Assembly: GCA_004347695.1 (NCBI GenBank)
Contig: SLTK01000007.1
Location: 350,823-414,822 of the forward strand
DNA: 64,000 nucleotides
Reading direction: 5' to 3'
From: Chloroflexota bacterium
GTDB taxonomy: Bacteria > Chloroflexota > Anaerolineae > Anaerolineales > Anaerolineaceae
Shown: positions 34,914 through 44,295 of the stretch, piece by piece
Numbering within the stretch: position 1 is the first letter of the stretch
How the letters are laid out: every line of letters begins with the position of its first letter
Translations under genes and position numbers: made by a program
The notes under the pieces: model-generated
Told to the model about the DNA's origin: nothing
Databases searched by the model: none
Seen by the model: only the letters and a program-made list of their open reading frames with translations

Positions 34914-35039
34914 ATCCAACAAAGCGTGGGGCGGATTCATGGGATTTTGTGATATTTTCAAGCATTTTTCTGGCTTCGAGTTTTTTACCCCAAACAGAAT
35001 CCACATCCACCTACAAGCAGCTAAAGCAAACTGTTAGGC
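34914..35039. other. Possible attC-like gene-cassette recombination site
   Basis: ATCCAAC at 34914-34920 fits RYYYAAC (R'') and GTTAGGC at 35033-35039 fits GTTRRRY (R'). Inside, GTGG..GGATTC (34926-34938) pairs with GAATCC..CCAC (34998-35011 region). The 126-base span starts 13 bases after one stop codon and ends 20 bases before the next gene. L-box pairing is weak and no integrase is in the window. Confidence 0.35.
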
Positions 35040-35058
35040 AGATCGACCTCGAATGTAA

Positions 35059-35730
35059 ATGATGAGCGCAATGGATATTAAGAAAAACATCGACGAGTAT
35101 ATTTATGGTAATAATAGCTCTCATGGGAGAAAACCTTTAGAGCGTTATGCATCATTCGATTATTGTTTTAATCATTTTCAATCCTTTCGAGATCAAAGTA
35201 GAATTTCCGAATTAGCCAGTCCCCAACACATCCAAGAAAGTTGTTTGCACTTGGGATTTTATTTAGCAAGTTGGGGTATGTTGCGTGGCTCGTCGTTTTT
35301 GTTAGGCAAAAGTGTGAAAGTCTATGAATCACTAGTAAGGTCTATAGCAAGTGCAAACCCTATTCTGTGGGATATTGATGTTAATTGTTATACTCCTGAG
35401 AATATTCATCTAATCCTTGATTTAAGAAAAAAGATAGTAGAAAATTTAGATTACGAAAACGGACCATCAGACATTTTAGTTACAAAAATAATGCTCGGGG
35501 TCTTTGGAAATGTTCCAGCATTTGACTCGTTTTTTAAAATAGGCTTTGGGGTAAGTACATTTGACAAATCAGCGCTTGAAAAAATTTCTGATTTTTACAA
35601 AGCGAACAATATAATTATCGAAAATTCACGTTTAGCCACATTAGATTTTATTACTGGGCAACCAACACACAGATTGTATACGCGAGCAAAGGTTATAGAC
35701 ATGATATTTTTTATTGAAGGTGGCAAATAG
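35059..35730 (+). CDS. Conserved hypothetical protein of the type found in gene cassettes
   Basis: 223 residues from ATG 35059; ATG 35062 or 35071 are alternative starts and no clear RBS is seen. The sequence ('RKPLERYASFDYCFNHFQSF', 'QESCLHLGFYLASWGMLRGSSFLLGKSVKVYE', 'DILVTKIMLGVFGNVPAFDSFFKIGFG', 'LDFITGQPTHRLYTRAKVIDMIFFIEGG') resembles a widespread accessory protein family without known function, as I recall it. No signal peptide, transmembrane helix or catalytic motif. Base composition is far more AT-rich than the chromosome average here, indicating recent transfer. Confidence 0.7.
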   Translation: MMSAMDIKKNIDEYIYGNNSSHGRKPLERYASFDYCFNHFQSFRDQSRISELASPQHIQESCLHLGFYLASWGMLRGSSFLLGKSVKVYESLVRSIASANPILWDIDVNCYTPENIHLILDLRKKIVENLDYENGPSDILVTKIMLGVFGNVPAFDSFFKIGFGVSTFDKSALEKISDFYKANNIIIENSRLATLDFITGQPTHRLYTRAKVIDMIFFIEGGK

Positions 35731-36065
35731 AAGTGGGGTTGTCATTCAGCTAGTAGGGTAGGGTGCTTTCGCCTTTGAACGCACCGATTTAAATAATCAA
35801 TGCTTACCCATTCTACGCTGGCAGCATCGAATTTACGGGTCATGCACAGCACTCCCGTTGGTCGGGCACAGCACTCCCGTCGAGATGCTTTTATCCGGGC
35901 ATTGATCAGGCTTAAAAGGGTTAATATAGCGCCCAGAGCGCGGGTTGGTGCGCTCCTCATAAAATCCTGCGGACAAAGTCCCGTGGAAAGGGCACAGAGG
36001 AAGAACCGGGTTATTTTTTGCCAGCCCGCTAAACCGGCAATTTTGCCAATCGAGCATATCACCCA
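35731..36065. other. Intergenic region with dispersed repeat, no gene seen
   Basis: The gap contains a 'gggtgctttcgcctttgaacgcacc' palindromic segment (~35760-35785) and a short duplication 'gcacagcactcccgt' (~35845 and ~35868). Open frames here look accidental. Confidence 0.4.
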
Positions 36066-36103
36066 CAAAAAAAAAGCACCTTGAGGCAAGTCCTCAAGGT
36101 GCT
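36066..36103 (-). terminator. Strong rho-independent terminator of the split-Soret-like gene
   Basis: On the minus strand, AGCACCTTGAGG pairs with CCTCAAGGTGCT (12 bp), followed by about nine T. Confidence 0.93.
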
Positions 36104-36135
36104 TTCGTATGTGGAAACAGGAAGTCGGCGCAGGT

Positions 36136-37053
36136 TTACTGGTGAGGTTCGTGGCAGGACAAGCACTCGCCTTTGCCCTGAATAAAGTTGCCTGCAGCGA
36201 AATTGTCGCCGAGAGTGTGGCAGCTCATGCAGCCTTGAGCTTCCTGCGAAAACTGGAATGCAGGAACGAAGGCAGCCGCCAGGTTGGCGTTGAGTAATTC
36301 AGCAGCCATCGCCGCCACATCGCCAGCCAGCCGCCCGCAGCGTTCTGCCCGTTCCGGAGTTTTGGAGGCAATTCCGGCAGCCTTGCACCATTCTGTGACA
36401 GAAACATGGCACAGCGGAGAATTGGAGACGCTCTGGGGCAGTGCTTTGTCTGATTTGTATTCGGTGACCAGGAATTCATGATTGACAGCGTAGTTATTAC
36501 TGGTCTCGCTGGGGAAGGGGGTCACTGAGTACTTGCCCAACAGTTCGCTTACAATTTTCCGGGCCAGATCTTTTTCCGTCACCAGGTTGATGGCAGCTGC
36601 AGCGCCAATAAGCGCCCCGCAAGTCGTTCCCCACCCGGACACGCCGCCCGCTCCAAACCCCATCATCTCGGCCGGAATTTGGGTAAAGGGGAATCCGACC
36701 TTATCTTTTAACGCTTCTAAGATCCCAACGAAAGCGCCAAAGCAGCAGTCACCGCGATAGTAACCTTCATGCCCACGTTTACGAACTTCTTCCACGTCCA
36801 ATTCCACGTATTGCCAGGGGGAGGCTGGGATTTCCTGCGGCACTTCCACCTCGACCTGGCGCGTTGCCTCCACTTCCACCTGCCGTGTCACTTCCACTTC
36901 CTTGATGACCTGTTCGGGAGTAGGGGCTGTGGGGGCGCACCCAACCAGCACGGCAGCGCCAGCCGCTACAGCCAGGCCGGTTTCCTTCAAGAACTTTCTT
37001 CTGGAGCGCAGCGAGCTCTCCGGTAAATCTGAGGCTGCATCGATCGTTTTCAT
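36136..37053 (-). CDS. Exported split-Soret cytochrome c-like protein (C_GCAxxG_C_C family) with Tat/lipoprotein signal
   Basis: 305 residues from ATG 37053 (RBS GGGAGGAAAG). The N-terminus has a Tat-type 'SRRKFLKETGLAVAAGAAVLVGC' with a lipobox Cys. A spacer with repeated 'TRQVEVE' units follows. The core has 'GYYRGDCCFGAFVGILEALKDKVGFPFTQIPAEMMGFGAGGVSGWGTTCGALIGAAAAI', the C_GCAxxG_C_C signature in variant form. Two CxxCH haem sites lie near the C-terminus: 'GCMSCHTLGDNF' and 'ECLSCHEPHQ'. It probably acts in extracytoplasmic electron transfer, as in the split-Soret cytochrome of sulfate reducers. Promoter and operator-like palindromes lie upstream. Confidence 0.88.
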   Translation of the reverse strand: MKTIDAASDLPESSLRSRRKFLKETGLAVAAGAAVLVGCAPTAPTPEQVIKEVEVTRQVEVEATRQVEVEVPQEIPASPWQYVELDVEEVRKRGHEGYYRGDCCFGAFVGILEALKDKVGFPFTQIPAEMMGFGAGGVSGWGTTCGALIGAAAAINLVTEKDLARKIVSELLGKYSVTPFPSETSNNYAVNHEFLVTEYKSDKALPQSVSNSPLCHVSVTEWCKAAGIASKTPERAERCGRLAGDVAAMAAELLNANLAAAFVPAFQFSQEAQGCMSCHTLGDNFAAGNFIQGKGECLSCHEPHQ

Positions 37054-37181
37054 TTCTTTCCTCCCGGGGCGAAAAATAGTGAGGGTATGAACCCTAAAAT
37101 GAACAAGCCGAATCCGATGCAGACTGGTCTCCAGCCGCATCTTTTAATTTGAATTTCAGCCTGGTTGAGGGAACTAGTAAA

Positions 37182-37221
37182 AGTATAGACAATGTAGCAA
37201 TTGTGATAAGTGCCACTTATC
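37182..37221 (-). promoter_or_regulatory. Promoter with overlapping palindromic operator for the split-Soret-like gene
   Basis: On the minus strand, TTATCA (37209-37204) and TATACT (37187-37182) are spaced by 16. The -35 box is inside the palindrome GATAAGT-GCC-ACTTATC (37205-37221). A second palindrome TTATGAT-AA-ATCATAA lies upstream at 37260-37275. The rest of 37054-37628 shows no gene; a 42-codon frame at 37398-37526 is not supported. Confidence 0.6.
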
Positions 37222-37628
37222 TATTCTTTTTTCGATTAATGTAATATTAATAATATCACTTATGATAAATCATAATATATTTATTATATATTCGCTATAA
37301 CGGCAAGAGAGTCAGATAACGATGTAAAATCTCGATGGCGTATTACTTTTTCCTGTGAGCAGGTTCGCGCAGCGCGCCTGTAGAGTGCTAAACCCCCATG
37401 CACCTTTCCGATGTGCTACTCACCCAGGAAACTGCGCTGACCATTTTCCTCACTCCCACTGGCAATCCACCCATCACACCCCCACCTATTGAAACCCTCA
37501 CGGTAACCGCACTGGCATTGCCGTGAGGGATGAGAAAAGAAGTGAAGAAGCTGTAACCGGTTAGTGGTTAGCCTGCACGCGGCGGGTCGCTGTTAATGAT
37601 TCGTTTCCTCAGAACACTGAATCCAGGC

Positions 37629-38189
37629 CTAATGTTTTGAATCGCCTACACTTCCTATTTTTGAGCCGATTCCATAGTAACTGCCTGGAGAATAGATTAA
37701 CGGCTTGATATCTTCCATATTAATCTTGCCGTATCCAGTTTCTTCTATTTTGTCTTCAAAAATTATGCCTTCAATTTGACCAACATATATAAATCCGCTA
37801 CCTGCTTCAATCATATTTACCAATTTACATTCATAAATCCACGGCGACTTTTCCAGAATCGGAACATCTAATGCGCTTCCAGTTGTGTACGCTATACCAA
37901 ATTCCGCACATTTATTTTCTTTGTATCCCGAAGTAGTTCCACAATAATCAGCCATATTTTTCATCTCTTCGGTGACAAGATTGGCTGAAAACTGCTTTGT
38001 TGTTTCCACCAATTCGCGCATTAATTTTTTTCCACGGGAAGCAAACATTAACATTGGAGGTTCTACAGAACAAAAGGTGATCCATGTGATTAAAGTGAAA
38101 TTTGCTATTTTTTCTTTGTCATAAGCGCCAATTAAATAAGCCGGTTGTGGGAAGAAACCCCTTTGAGCAGAAATAAAACTCTTTGTCAT
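37629..38189 (-). CDS. Flavin reductase-like FMN-binding protein
   Basis: 186 residues from ATG 38189. The FMN-binding split-barrel pattern is visible: 'RGFFPQPAYLIGAYDKEKIANFTLITWITFCSVEPPMLMFASRGKKLMRELVETTKQFSANLVTEEM', then 'GIAYTTGSALDVPILEKSPWIYECKLVNMIEAGSGFIYVGQIEGIIF'. Such proteins (flavoredoxin/HpaC-like) bind FMN and transfer electrons to or from flavin. AT-rich coding suggests acquisition. No strong RBS; an upstream extension to 38288 is possible but atypical. Confidence 0.8.
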   Translation of the reverse strand: MTKSFISAQRGFFPQPAYLIGAYDKEKIANFTLITWITFCSVEPPMLMFASRGKKLMRELVETTKQFSANLVTEEMKNMADYCGTTSGYKENKCAEFGIAYTTGSALDVPILEKSPWIYECKLVNMIEAGSGFIYVGQIEGIIFEDKIEETGYGKINMEDIKPLIYSPGSYYGIGSKIGSVGDSKH

Positions 38190-38846
38190 CGGTCGATACC
38201 TTAGCCCAAAACAAGTTAAGAGGGATTTTGTAGAGGAGTGTTTTTGAAACCAACTGCTCACCCCAACAAAAAAACCTCCGATGAGCATTTTATCACTTTT
38301 ACAACCGAGGCAGAACCACGTTTCTAAGACGACACTGTGGCAATTTAGCTAGATCATTCCTGCGATAATTGCCGTAACAGGCCGCGTAATCATGCTGGGG
38401 TTGTCCAGTTCGCCAGAAAAAGGTGACAGTTATTGAACGGTTCAACACTTCCATACCGTCATTCCCAGGGCGCAAATATTCTGGCCTTCTTTCGTGGGCA
38501 TTTGCCATACTGTCAGAACACCTACTTGTTGGTAGACAATGAGTGTGTGATCACGAAAGCAGGGGAGAAACACACTGTTGAGGTGGTTTTTTCTTTAGTG
38601 TGTTGAAAAAAGCCGTTCCGCGAAGTTTTGACCAGGTAGCGGGCGCGCAGTGAAATGGTTCCACTCTGGGCAGGGTAACAATATTGCGCGCACTCACAGA
38701 GTACTCTGCAAGCAAGGACAGCCAGCAGGTAGCGGGCGCGCACTCCCCTCTCGCTTCGCTCGCTTACAGAGCGCCCCGCCCGCAGGGCAGACGGGGATGC
38801 ACAAACCGCGATGCACGCCCCTGCACGAGGATCACCGATAAATAAC
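38190..38846. other. Non-coding repeat-containing region
   Basis: No credible gene. A direct repeat 'ggtagcgggcgcgca' occurs twice about 94 bases apart (near 38635 and 38730), and 'tcgcttcgctcgct' and 'gcccgcagggc' palindromes follow near 38750-38790. It may contain decayed coding sequence. Confidence 0.45.
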
Positions 38847-38874
38847 AAAAAAAGACCCGCATAAACGGATCTTC
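38847..38874 (-). terminator. Rho-independent terminator of the desaturase gene
   Basis: On the minus strand, AAGATCCG pairs with CGGGTCTT (one G-T), followed by six to seven T. Confidence 0.75.
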
Positions 38875-38965
38875 TTTATGATGGCGGGGAGGGCCGTGAA
38901 ACCTGCTCCCGGCCGACCAAAACCAGCCCAACCCCAGCCTATCCAGGTTATTGGATAGGATTAGC

Positions 38966-40009
38966 CTAGTCCCCGGGCTGCGCAACCGGTATGTTTTTCA
39001 TTTGCCGCAAATCGCGGAAACTGATCATGCGATCGTTGGCCTCATCAATCAAGGTTAACGGGATGGTGCGCAGGCTTTCGCGTAAGGTCAGGGTAAGCGG
39101 ACGACGCAGAATTTCATTCGCGTTGTAGGCTTTTTCTAGCCGGTAATTGGGCACCTTCGGGCTGAGGTGATGAATGTGATGAAAGCCGATGTTGCCGGTG
39201 AACCACTGCAACACCTTCGGCAGTTGGTAATAAGATGCACCTTCAAAGGCCGAAGCGATGTATTCCCACTCCGGGTGGCGCGCCCAATAGGATGATTCGA
39301 ACTGGTGCTGAACATAAAACATCCAGATGCCAGACATGCCGCCCAACCACAGGATCGGCAGTTGAATAAGCAGGTAGTTCTGGAACCCCATCAGCAGGTT
39401 GAGACCTACCGCCAGGGCCAGGATACCCAGATTCGTCCAAACGACGCTCATCGTTTCCCGCTTGCCAAAACGAGGGTAAGCAATGCGATGTTTAATCAGG
39501 AACATAAATAGAGGACCCAGCCCAAACATGACCAGCGGGTGGCGGAAAAGGCGGTATCCCAGACGTCCCAGAATAGGCAGTTTTAGATATTCATCCACCG
39601 TCAGGGTGGTCACGTCACCTACGCCGCGCCGGTCTAGATTGCCGCTGGTGGCGTGATGAATGGCATGCGCCTTCCACCATTGTTCGCCCGGGGTAAAAAC
39701 CAGGATCCCCAGCCAGAACCCAAGGCGGCGGTTGGCGCGCGTAGAAGGCAAGAAGGAGTTATGCCCACAGTCGTGGAAGAATATGAAGATGCGGATCATG
39801 AACCCGGCAGTCGGGATCGCCAGCAGCAACGTCAACCAGTAACCAACCTGCAGGCTGAAGTACATGGCAGCCCAGCCGGTCGCGTACAGCAGCAGCGTGA
39901 CAACCAACTGGCGTACCGCTGTCTGTGTCTCCGCTTTGGAAAACGGTTCCACCACACCCTTCAGGTCTTTCATTGAAGGTAATTCACTTATATTTATCTG
40001 ATTAGTCAT
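38966..40009 (-). CDS. Membrane fatty acid desaturase
   Basis: 347 residues from ATG 40009 (GAGGTG as RBS). The three histidine boxes of the di-iron desaturase superfamily are intact: 'HDCGH' in 'FIFFHDCGHNSFLPS', 'HAIHH' in 'WWKAHAIHHATSGNLDRRG', and 'HHIHH' in 'NIGFHHIHHLSPKVPNY'. Several transmembrane helices surround them ('LLLYATGWAAMYFSLQVGYWLTLLLAIPTAGFMIRI'). Features fit acyl-lipid omega-6/delta-12-type desaturases that insert a double bond using O2 and ferredoxin-type electrons. An O2-dependent enzyme implies at least microaerobic life. Confidence 0.93.
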   Translation of the reverse strand: MTNQINISELPSMKDLKGVVEPFSKAETQTAVRQLVVTLLLYATGWAAMYFSLQVGYWLTLLLAIPTAGFMIRIFIFFHDCGHNSFLPSTRANRRLGFWLGILVFTPGEQWWKAHAIHHATSGNLDRRGVGDVTTLTVDEYLKLPILGRLGYRLFRHPLVMFGLGPLFMFLIKHRIAYPRFGKRETMSVVWTNLGILALAVGLNLLMGFQNYLLIQLPILWLGGMSGIWMFYVQHQFESSYWARHPEWEYIASAFEGASYYQLPKVLQWFTGNIGFHHIHHLSPKVPNYRLEKAYNANEILRRPLTLTLRESLRTIPLTLIDEANDRMISFRDLRQMKNIPVAQPGD

Positions 40010-40208
40010 ATTTCACCTCAACCCCCAGTTTACCGGAAGAGATAAAATAGTCTATGTGACCAGGGTCACAGTCAAAGTCCTATTTCCCCTCAAGGGCTCT
40101 GGTCCATCGGTTCTGCTTGTTTTTCGCCATCCGGACATCTCTGCCGCCGGGAGGGACGCCTTCCTCCCCTTTCTCAAGACAAGGTTGGGCATCCGATAAA
40201 GGCGTGAT

Positions 40209-41423
40209 TCATTTAGCCGGCAAAAACACCGGATCTTTCATTCGCAGGATCAGCCCCGACCCCAGCGCCAGCAAACCCGCCGAGAGCAGCAGCGCGGGCG
40301 TGAAAGCGCCGTTGCCGGACCGCGCAGCCTCCATAACATATACAAACACAACCGACGCTTGCCCAAACAACTGAATCAACCCGTTGGAGGTGCCTTCCGG
40401 CGTTGGGTAGGTGATTTCAGCCGCATATTGCATACCAATCGGGCCGACACTGACCAGGAAAAAGCCAATCACAAACGCTGAAGCGAATAACACCCACTGG
40501 CTGACGGCAAATGCGACACCCAGCACGCCTGGGATGGCGAATATAAACCCAATCAGGATAAAAATCTGGCGTTTGTGCAGCCGATCCGAGATAGGCGGCA
40601 AGACCACTGCACCCAGAACGCCGCCCACAAGCATCATTGCGCCCAGCGTGCCCGCGTCTGCCGGAGAAAAGCCGCGCGGGCGGATGATATTCTCCACCCA
40701 GGTAGAGATGCCGTTGAATATACCCATGGCCACAAAAAAAGCTGTCAGATAGAGCCAAAACTCGGGGATTTTCAATGCGTGTTTCAACCCGTCCAGCATC
40801 AAAGCGCGCACCTCCTGGCCGGGCGGACACGGCGGGGTGGCAGGCTTTTCTCGGGCGAAAAGTATAAACAACAGCGCAGAGAAAGCAGTAACTGCGCCGT
40901 AAATCAGTTGAATGGTTGGGATGGGCATGCTTTCGATCAAAAGGGGGGTCAGCACCATGCCAAGGCCAGCCCCGACCAGGTTGGCCAGCGTCACCAGGCC
41001 GACGGCGGTAGCGCGTTCATGAATGCCGAACCACTGCGCCGGCAGCTTGGTCCAGGCATTGAGCAAAAAAGGCTGCGCAACGGCAATTCCAATGGTGCTG
41101 AGCAGCACAAGGTTATAATCCGCGCCTGCCAGACCGCGCACGACCCCGAAAACGGCCATCAACACTGCGCCGATGCTGACTGCCAATCGAAACCCATAAG
41201 TATCGATCGCCCAGGAAACCGGGATGGAGAGCGGAATAAAGGCCAGCATAAAGGTCATTGCCAAAAGGCCGATCTTCAAATCGGTAACGCCGTAAAATTG
41301 GGCGGCTGGCCCGGTAATCGGCGCGTACGAAATCCACAGCGCCTGGATGGTCAGGTTGGTGAACATAAAAACCGCCAACACCACCCAGCGGTACGGGTAA
41401 AGACGGAATGAATTTTCAGGCAT
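40209..41423 (-). CDS. Major facilitator superfamily transporter
   Basis: 404 residues with 12 predicted helices. The opening 'YRWVVLAVFMFTNLTIQALWISYAPITGPAAQFYGVTDLKIGLLAMTFMLAFIPLSIPVSWAIDTYGFRLAVSIGAVLMAVFGVVRGLA' carries the loop 2-3 signature in the form 'DTYGFR'. Similar to proteins grouped with haem/FLVCR-like or DIRC2-like MFS carriers; substrate unknown. It follows the terminator of the fbp-like operon on the same strand and may have its own promoter. Confidence 0.85.
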   Translation of the reverse strand: MPENSFRLYPYRWVVLAVFMFTNLTIQALWISYAPITGPAAQFYGVTDLKIGLLAMTFMLAFIPLSIPVSWAIDTYGFRLAVSIGAVLMAVFGVVRGLAGADYNLVLLSTIGIAVAQPFLLNAWTKLPAQWFGIHERATAVGLVTLANLVGAGLGMVLTPLLIESMPIPTIQLIYGAVTAFSALLFILFAREKPATPPCPPGQEVRALMLDGLKHALKIPEFWLYLTAFFVAMGIFNGISTWVENIIRPRGFSPADAGTLGAMMLVGGVLGAVVLPPISDRLHKRQIFILIGFIFAIPGVLGVAFAVSQWVLFASAFVIGFFLVSVGPIGMQYAAEITYPTPEGTSNGLIQLFGQASVVFVYVMEAARSGNGAFTPALLLSAGLLALGSGLILRMKDPVFLPAK

Positions 41424-41518
41424 GGAGCTCTCCGAGGGGAATAATGAATGATAACCCCCAAACAGTTCTCTCGGTTTGGATTTCAGCCAGGTAAATTTAA
41501 ATGATCCTACCAGACCAG

Positions 41519-41555
41519 AAAAACCCCGGTGTAAAACTTACCTGGGGTAAAAAAT
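41519..41555 (-). terminator. Terminator of the FbpABC-like operon
   Basis: On the minus strand, ACCCC-A-GGT and ACC-G-GGGT pair around a loop, followed by TTTT. It lies seven bases after the end of the ATP-binding gene. Confidence 0.65.
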
Positions 41556-41568
41556 TTACAAAGCAGAG

Positions 41569-42615
41569 CTAATGCGAAGTCAGAAAAACATTCAACGGAT
41601 GGCCAGGATTCAATTTGGCCTGAATGCGCTGCCCGACCGGCAGCATCGTGATATGCTCTTTGAACGCCTGCAGGGTCAAGCCGGAATCCAATCGCAGGCG
41701 GTAAACATTCTGCACGCCGCGAAAAATGCGCTCAACAATCACAGCATTGCCGGTTGGATCGGGATAAAAATCGAGATCATCCACTCGGACTGCCAGTTCG
41801 ACCCGCGAACCAGTTGGCAGGTCAACCGGTTGGGATACCAGACCAACCTCCGTCCGGATTCCACCCGGAATGACTTCCCCGCTCAAGAAGGCGCTGTTAC
41901 CCATAAACTCGGCCACAAATCGGGTCGCCGAGTTCTGAAAAACCTGCTCGGGCGTTCCCAGTTGTTCCAACTGCCCTTGTTGGAAGACTGCCAGACGGTC
42001 ACCCATATACAACGCCTCTTCCTGATCGTGGGTGACAAAAACAACTGAAGCATTCATCGCTTTCAACAGACTGCGCACTTGCTCGCGCATCTCCAGGCGC
42101 AGGTCAGTATCCAGGCTGCTGAATGGTTCATCCATCAACACCAGCACCGGGTGGGGCGCCAGAGCGCGGGCTAAAGCCACGCGCTGCCGTTCACCGCCAG
42201 ACAGCGCATGCGGAAAACGCTTCACCAGCGGTTCCAACCCGACCATATCGAGCAATTCGTGTACAGTTTGCCGAATCTCAACGGAAGGTCTGCCGCGCAG
42301 ACCAAATGCAATGTTGTCATATACGTTCAGGTGCGGGAAAAGCGCATGATCCTGAAATACCATGCCGATCCCGCGCTGCTCCGGCGGCAGGAAGACCTCC
42401 CGAGATGCAGCAACCTGTCCGTCGAGGTAGATTTCTCCGCTATCCGGCCGTTCCAGTCCGGCGATCAACCGCAGCGTGGTCGTCTTCCCGCAGCCGCTTG
42501 GCCCGACCAGCACGAGGATTTCTCCTTGCTGCATGGAGAAGGAGACATTATTGACAGCCGGGTATTGACCGGAATGAAATCGTTTGCTGAGATGTCGAAC
42601 GTCGAGTGCAATCAT
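41569..42615 (-). CDS. Iron(III)-type ABC transporter ATP-binding protein (FbpC-like)
   Basis: 348 residues. Walker A 'LVGPSGCGKTTTLRLIAGLERPDSG', Q-loop 'IGMVFQDHALFPHLNVYDNIAFG', signature 'LSGGERQRVALARALAPHPVLVLMDEPFSSLD' and H-loop 'VVFVTHDQEEAL' are intact. A C-terminal TOBE-like regulatory domain (~235-348) is present. Its ATG overlaps the permease stop by four bases (42612-42615). It powers the adjacent permease. Confidence 0.94.
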   Translation of the reverse strand: MIALDVRHLSKRFHSGQYPAVNNVSFSMQQGEILVLVGPSGCGKTTTLRLIAGLERPDSGEIYLDGQVAASREVFLPPEQRGIGMVFQDHALFPHLNVYDNIAFGLRGRPSVEIRQTVHELLDMVGLEPLVKRFPHALSGGERQRVALARALAPHPVLVLMDEPFSSLDTDLRLEMREQVRSLLKAMNASVVFVTHDQEEALYMGDRLAVFQQGQLEQLGTPEQVFQNSATRFVAEFMGNSAFLSGEVIPGGIRTEVGLVSQPVDLPTGSRVELAVRVDDLDFYPDPTGNAVIVERIFRGVQNVYRLRLDSGLTLQAFKEHITMLPVGQRIQAKLNPGHPLNVFLTSH

Positions 42616-44291
42616 TTGAAAATTTGTTCCCTGCGGAGTAAAAAGGAGAGCGGCACGGCTGAAATCAGCACCAGCAGCAACGCAGCCGGCGCCGCCTGAA
42701 CATAGAAACCATCATTGGCCCACACCCACACCCGTACTGCCAGGGTATCAAACCCTGCCGGGCGCAGCAATAGAGTCGCGGGCAGTTCTTTTAGAGAGGT
42801 AAGGAAAACAAGCGCGCCGCCTGCCAGCAAGCCCGGAAGAATCAGCGGAAAGGTTACCTGTACGAAGGCCTGGACCGCTGTTCGACCCGAGACGCGTGCG
42901 GCTTCTTCCAGAGTCGCTGACACCTGATTCAGCGCCGCTTCACTGGCGCGCACTGCCTGGGGCACATGCCGTAAAACATAGGCAATCACCACAATCAACG
43001 GCGTGGCATACAAAAAAGGCAGCGCCCGGTTGACCAGCAGAACCAGACTGAGAGCAATAACCACGCCTGGGATGGCGTAACCAACCTGGCAAACCCGGGC
43101 AATGAGACGCGATACGCGGCTGGGATGCCGGACGGAAAATAGCGCTACCGGCACGGAGAGGGTTATAGCCAGCAAGGCAGCAAGGAATGAAGTCCACAGG
43201 CTATTCCAGGCAAAATTGGAAAAGCCCATCGACCCGCTATGAAGCACCGACCGCAAAGTTTCGGGGTCCAGCACTGCCTGAATGCTCCAGGTTGTCAAAA
43301 CCCCGACCGGAACAAGCAAGCTGGTAAAAGTCACTCCGGCTGCAACCAGCAGGGCTGGAATTCTCCATTTGCCCAATCGGACAATCGGCGCTGGCCGCCA
43401 ACTGCTTTCCATCTGGGTGAAACGCGCCTGCCCCTGAGAATGCAATTCGGCCCACAAGATGATGACTGCCAATCCGACCAGCACACCGCTTAGCACGGCC
43501 GCGGCTGAACGATCATACCGCCCGGAAAGCTGGACAAAGATGGCAGAGGAAAAGGTTTCATAACGCAGCAGGGCTACAGTGCCGTATTCAGCCAGGATAT
43601 CCAGCGCAACGAGCAGGGCGCCAGCCAGCAAGCCAGGACGCATCGCCGGCAGGGTAACCGAAAAGAACGTTCGCAAGGGACGGTACCCCAACATGCGTGC
43701 GGCTTCTTCCAGGGAGGCGTGCTGGGAGCGGAATGCTGCTCCAGAGAGAAGATAGACGTAGGGAAATGTGAACAGGATAAGGATAAATGCCGCGCCCCAG
43801 AAACCGAGCGGGCTGGGTGTATAAACAGGTTGCCCAAGCAGGTTTTCTAAAAGTCGGGGGAGCATCCCTCCGCGCGGACGCAGAAGAGCCAGATGAACGA
43901 TACCGCCAATATAGGCGGGAATCGCCAGCGGCAGCGCAAACATCCAGCGGAAGTATTTGCGCCCTGGGAGATCGCTTCGCTCGGTCAACCAGGCCATGCT
44001 CGCGCCAATCACCAGCGCTCCGCCGGTGACCGCCAGCATCAGCAGCAGGGTATTGCCGAGTAGTTTCCACAGACGGACTTGAAGCAGCCGCTGCCAGGCT
44101 TCCGCGTCTGCGCCTACAGCTCGTAAGAAGATATACACGACCGGCACCGCCAGAAACAAAGCGACCAGCCCCGCCAATCCGGCCAGTAAGACCGGAGAGG
44201 CGGAGCGGGTTGTCAGGCGGTTGGATGCCGCACGCAGGCGTTGCCATGGCGAGACAAGGGCCGGCGGCATCGGTGCATCGCTGCGGTTCAT
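42612..44291 (-). CDS. Iron(III)-type ABC transporter permease (FbpB-like fused dimer)
   Basis: 559 residues with about 12 helices, two fused permease halves as in FbpB. Each half has an EAA loop: 'SLEEAARMLGYRPLRTFFSVTLPAMRPGLLAGALLV' and 'TLEEAARVSGRTAVQAFVQVTFPLILPGLLAGGALVF'. It forms the membrane channel for ferric ion with the ATPase at 41569-42615 and the binding protein at 44296-45402. It starts four bases after the binding-protein stop. Confidence 0.93.
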   Translation of the reverse strand: MNRSDAPMPPALVSPWQRLRAASNRLTTRSASPVLLAGLAGLVALFLAVPVVYIFLRAVGADAEAWQRLLQVRLWKLLGNTLLLMLAVTGGALVIGASMAWLTERSDLPGRKYFRWMFALPLAIPAYIGGIVHLALLRPRGGMLPRLLENLLGQPVYTPSPLGFWGAAFILILFTFPYVYLLSGAAFRSQHASLEEAARMLGYRPLRTFFSVTLPAMRPGLLAGALLVALDILAEYGTVALLRYETFSSAIFVQLSGRYDRSAAAVLSGVLVGLAVIILWAELHSQGQARFTQMESSWRPAPIVRLGKWRIPALLVAAGVTFTSLLVPVGVLTTWSIQAVLDPETLRSVLHSGSMGFSNFAWNSLWTSFLAALLAITLSVPVALFSVRHPSRVSRLIARVCQVGYAIPGVVIALSLVLLVNRALPFLYATPLIVVIAYVLRHVPQAVRASEAALNQVSATLEEAARVSGRTAVQAFVQVTFPLILPGLLAGGALVFLTSLKELPATLLLRPAGFDTLAVRVWVWANDGFYVQAAPAALLLVLISAVPLSFLLRREQIFK

Positions 44292-44295
44292 TGCG

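Noticed and set aside
35742..36089. Minus-strand 115-codon frame
   Set aside because: It covers dispersed repeats and the terminator of the next gene, with no RBS or domain.
37398..37526. 43-codon plus-strand frame rich in Pro/Thr
   Set aside because: Too short, no RBS, and no recognised family; could be a decayed gene end.
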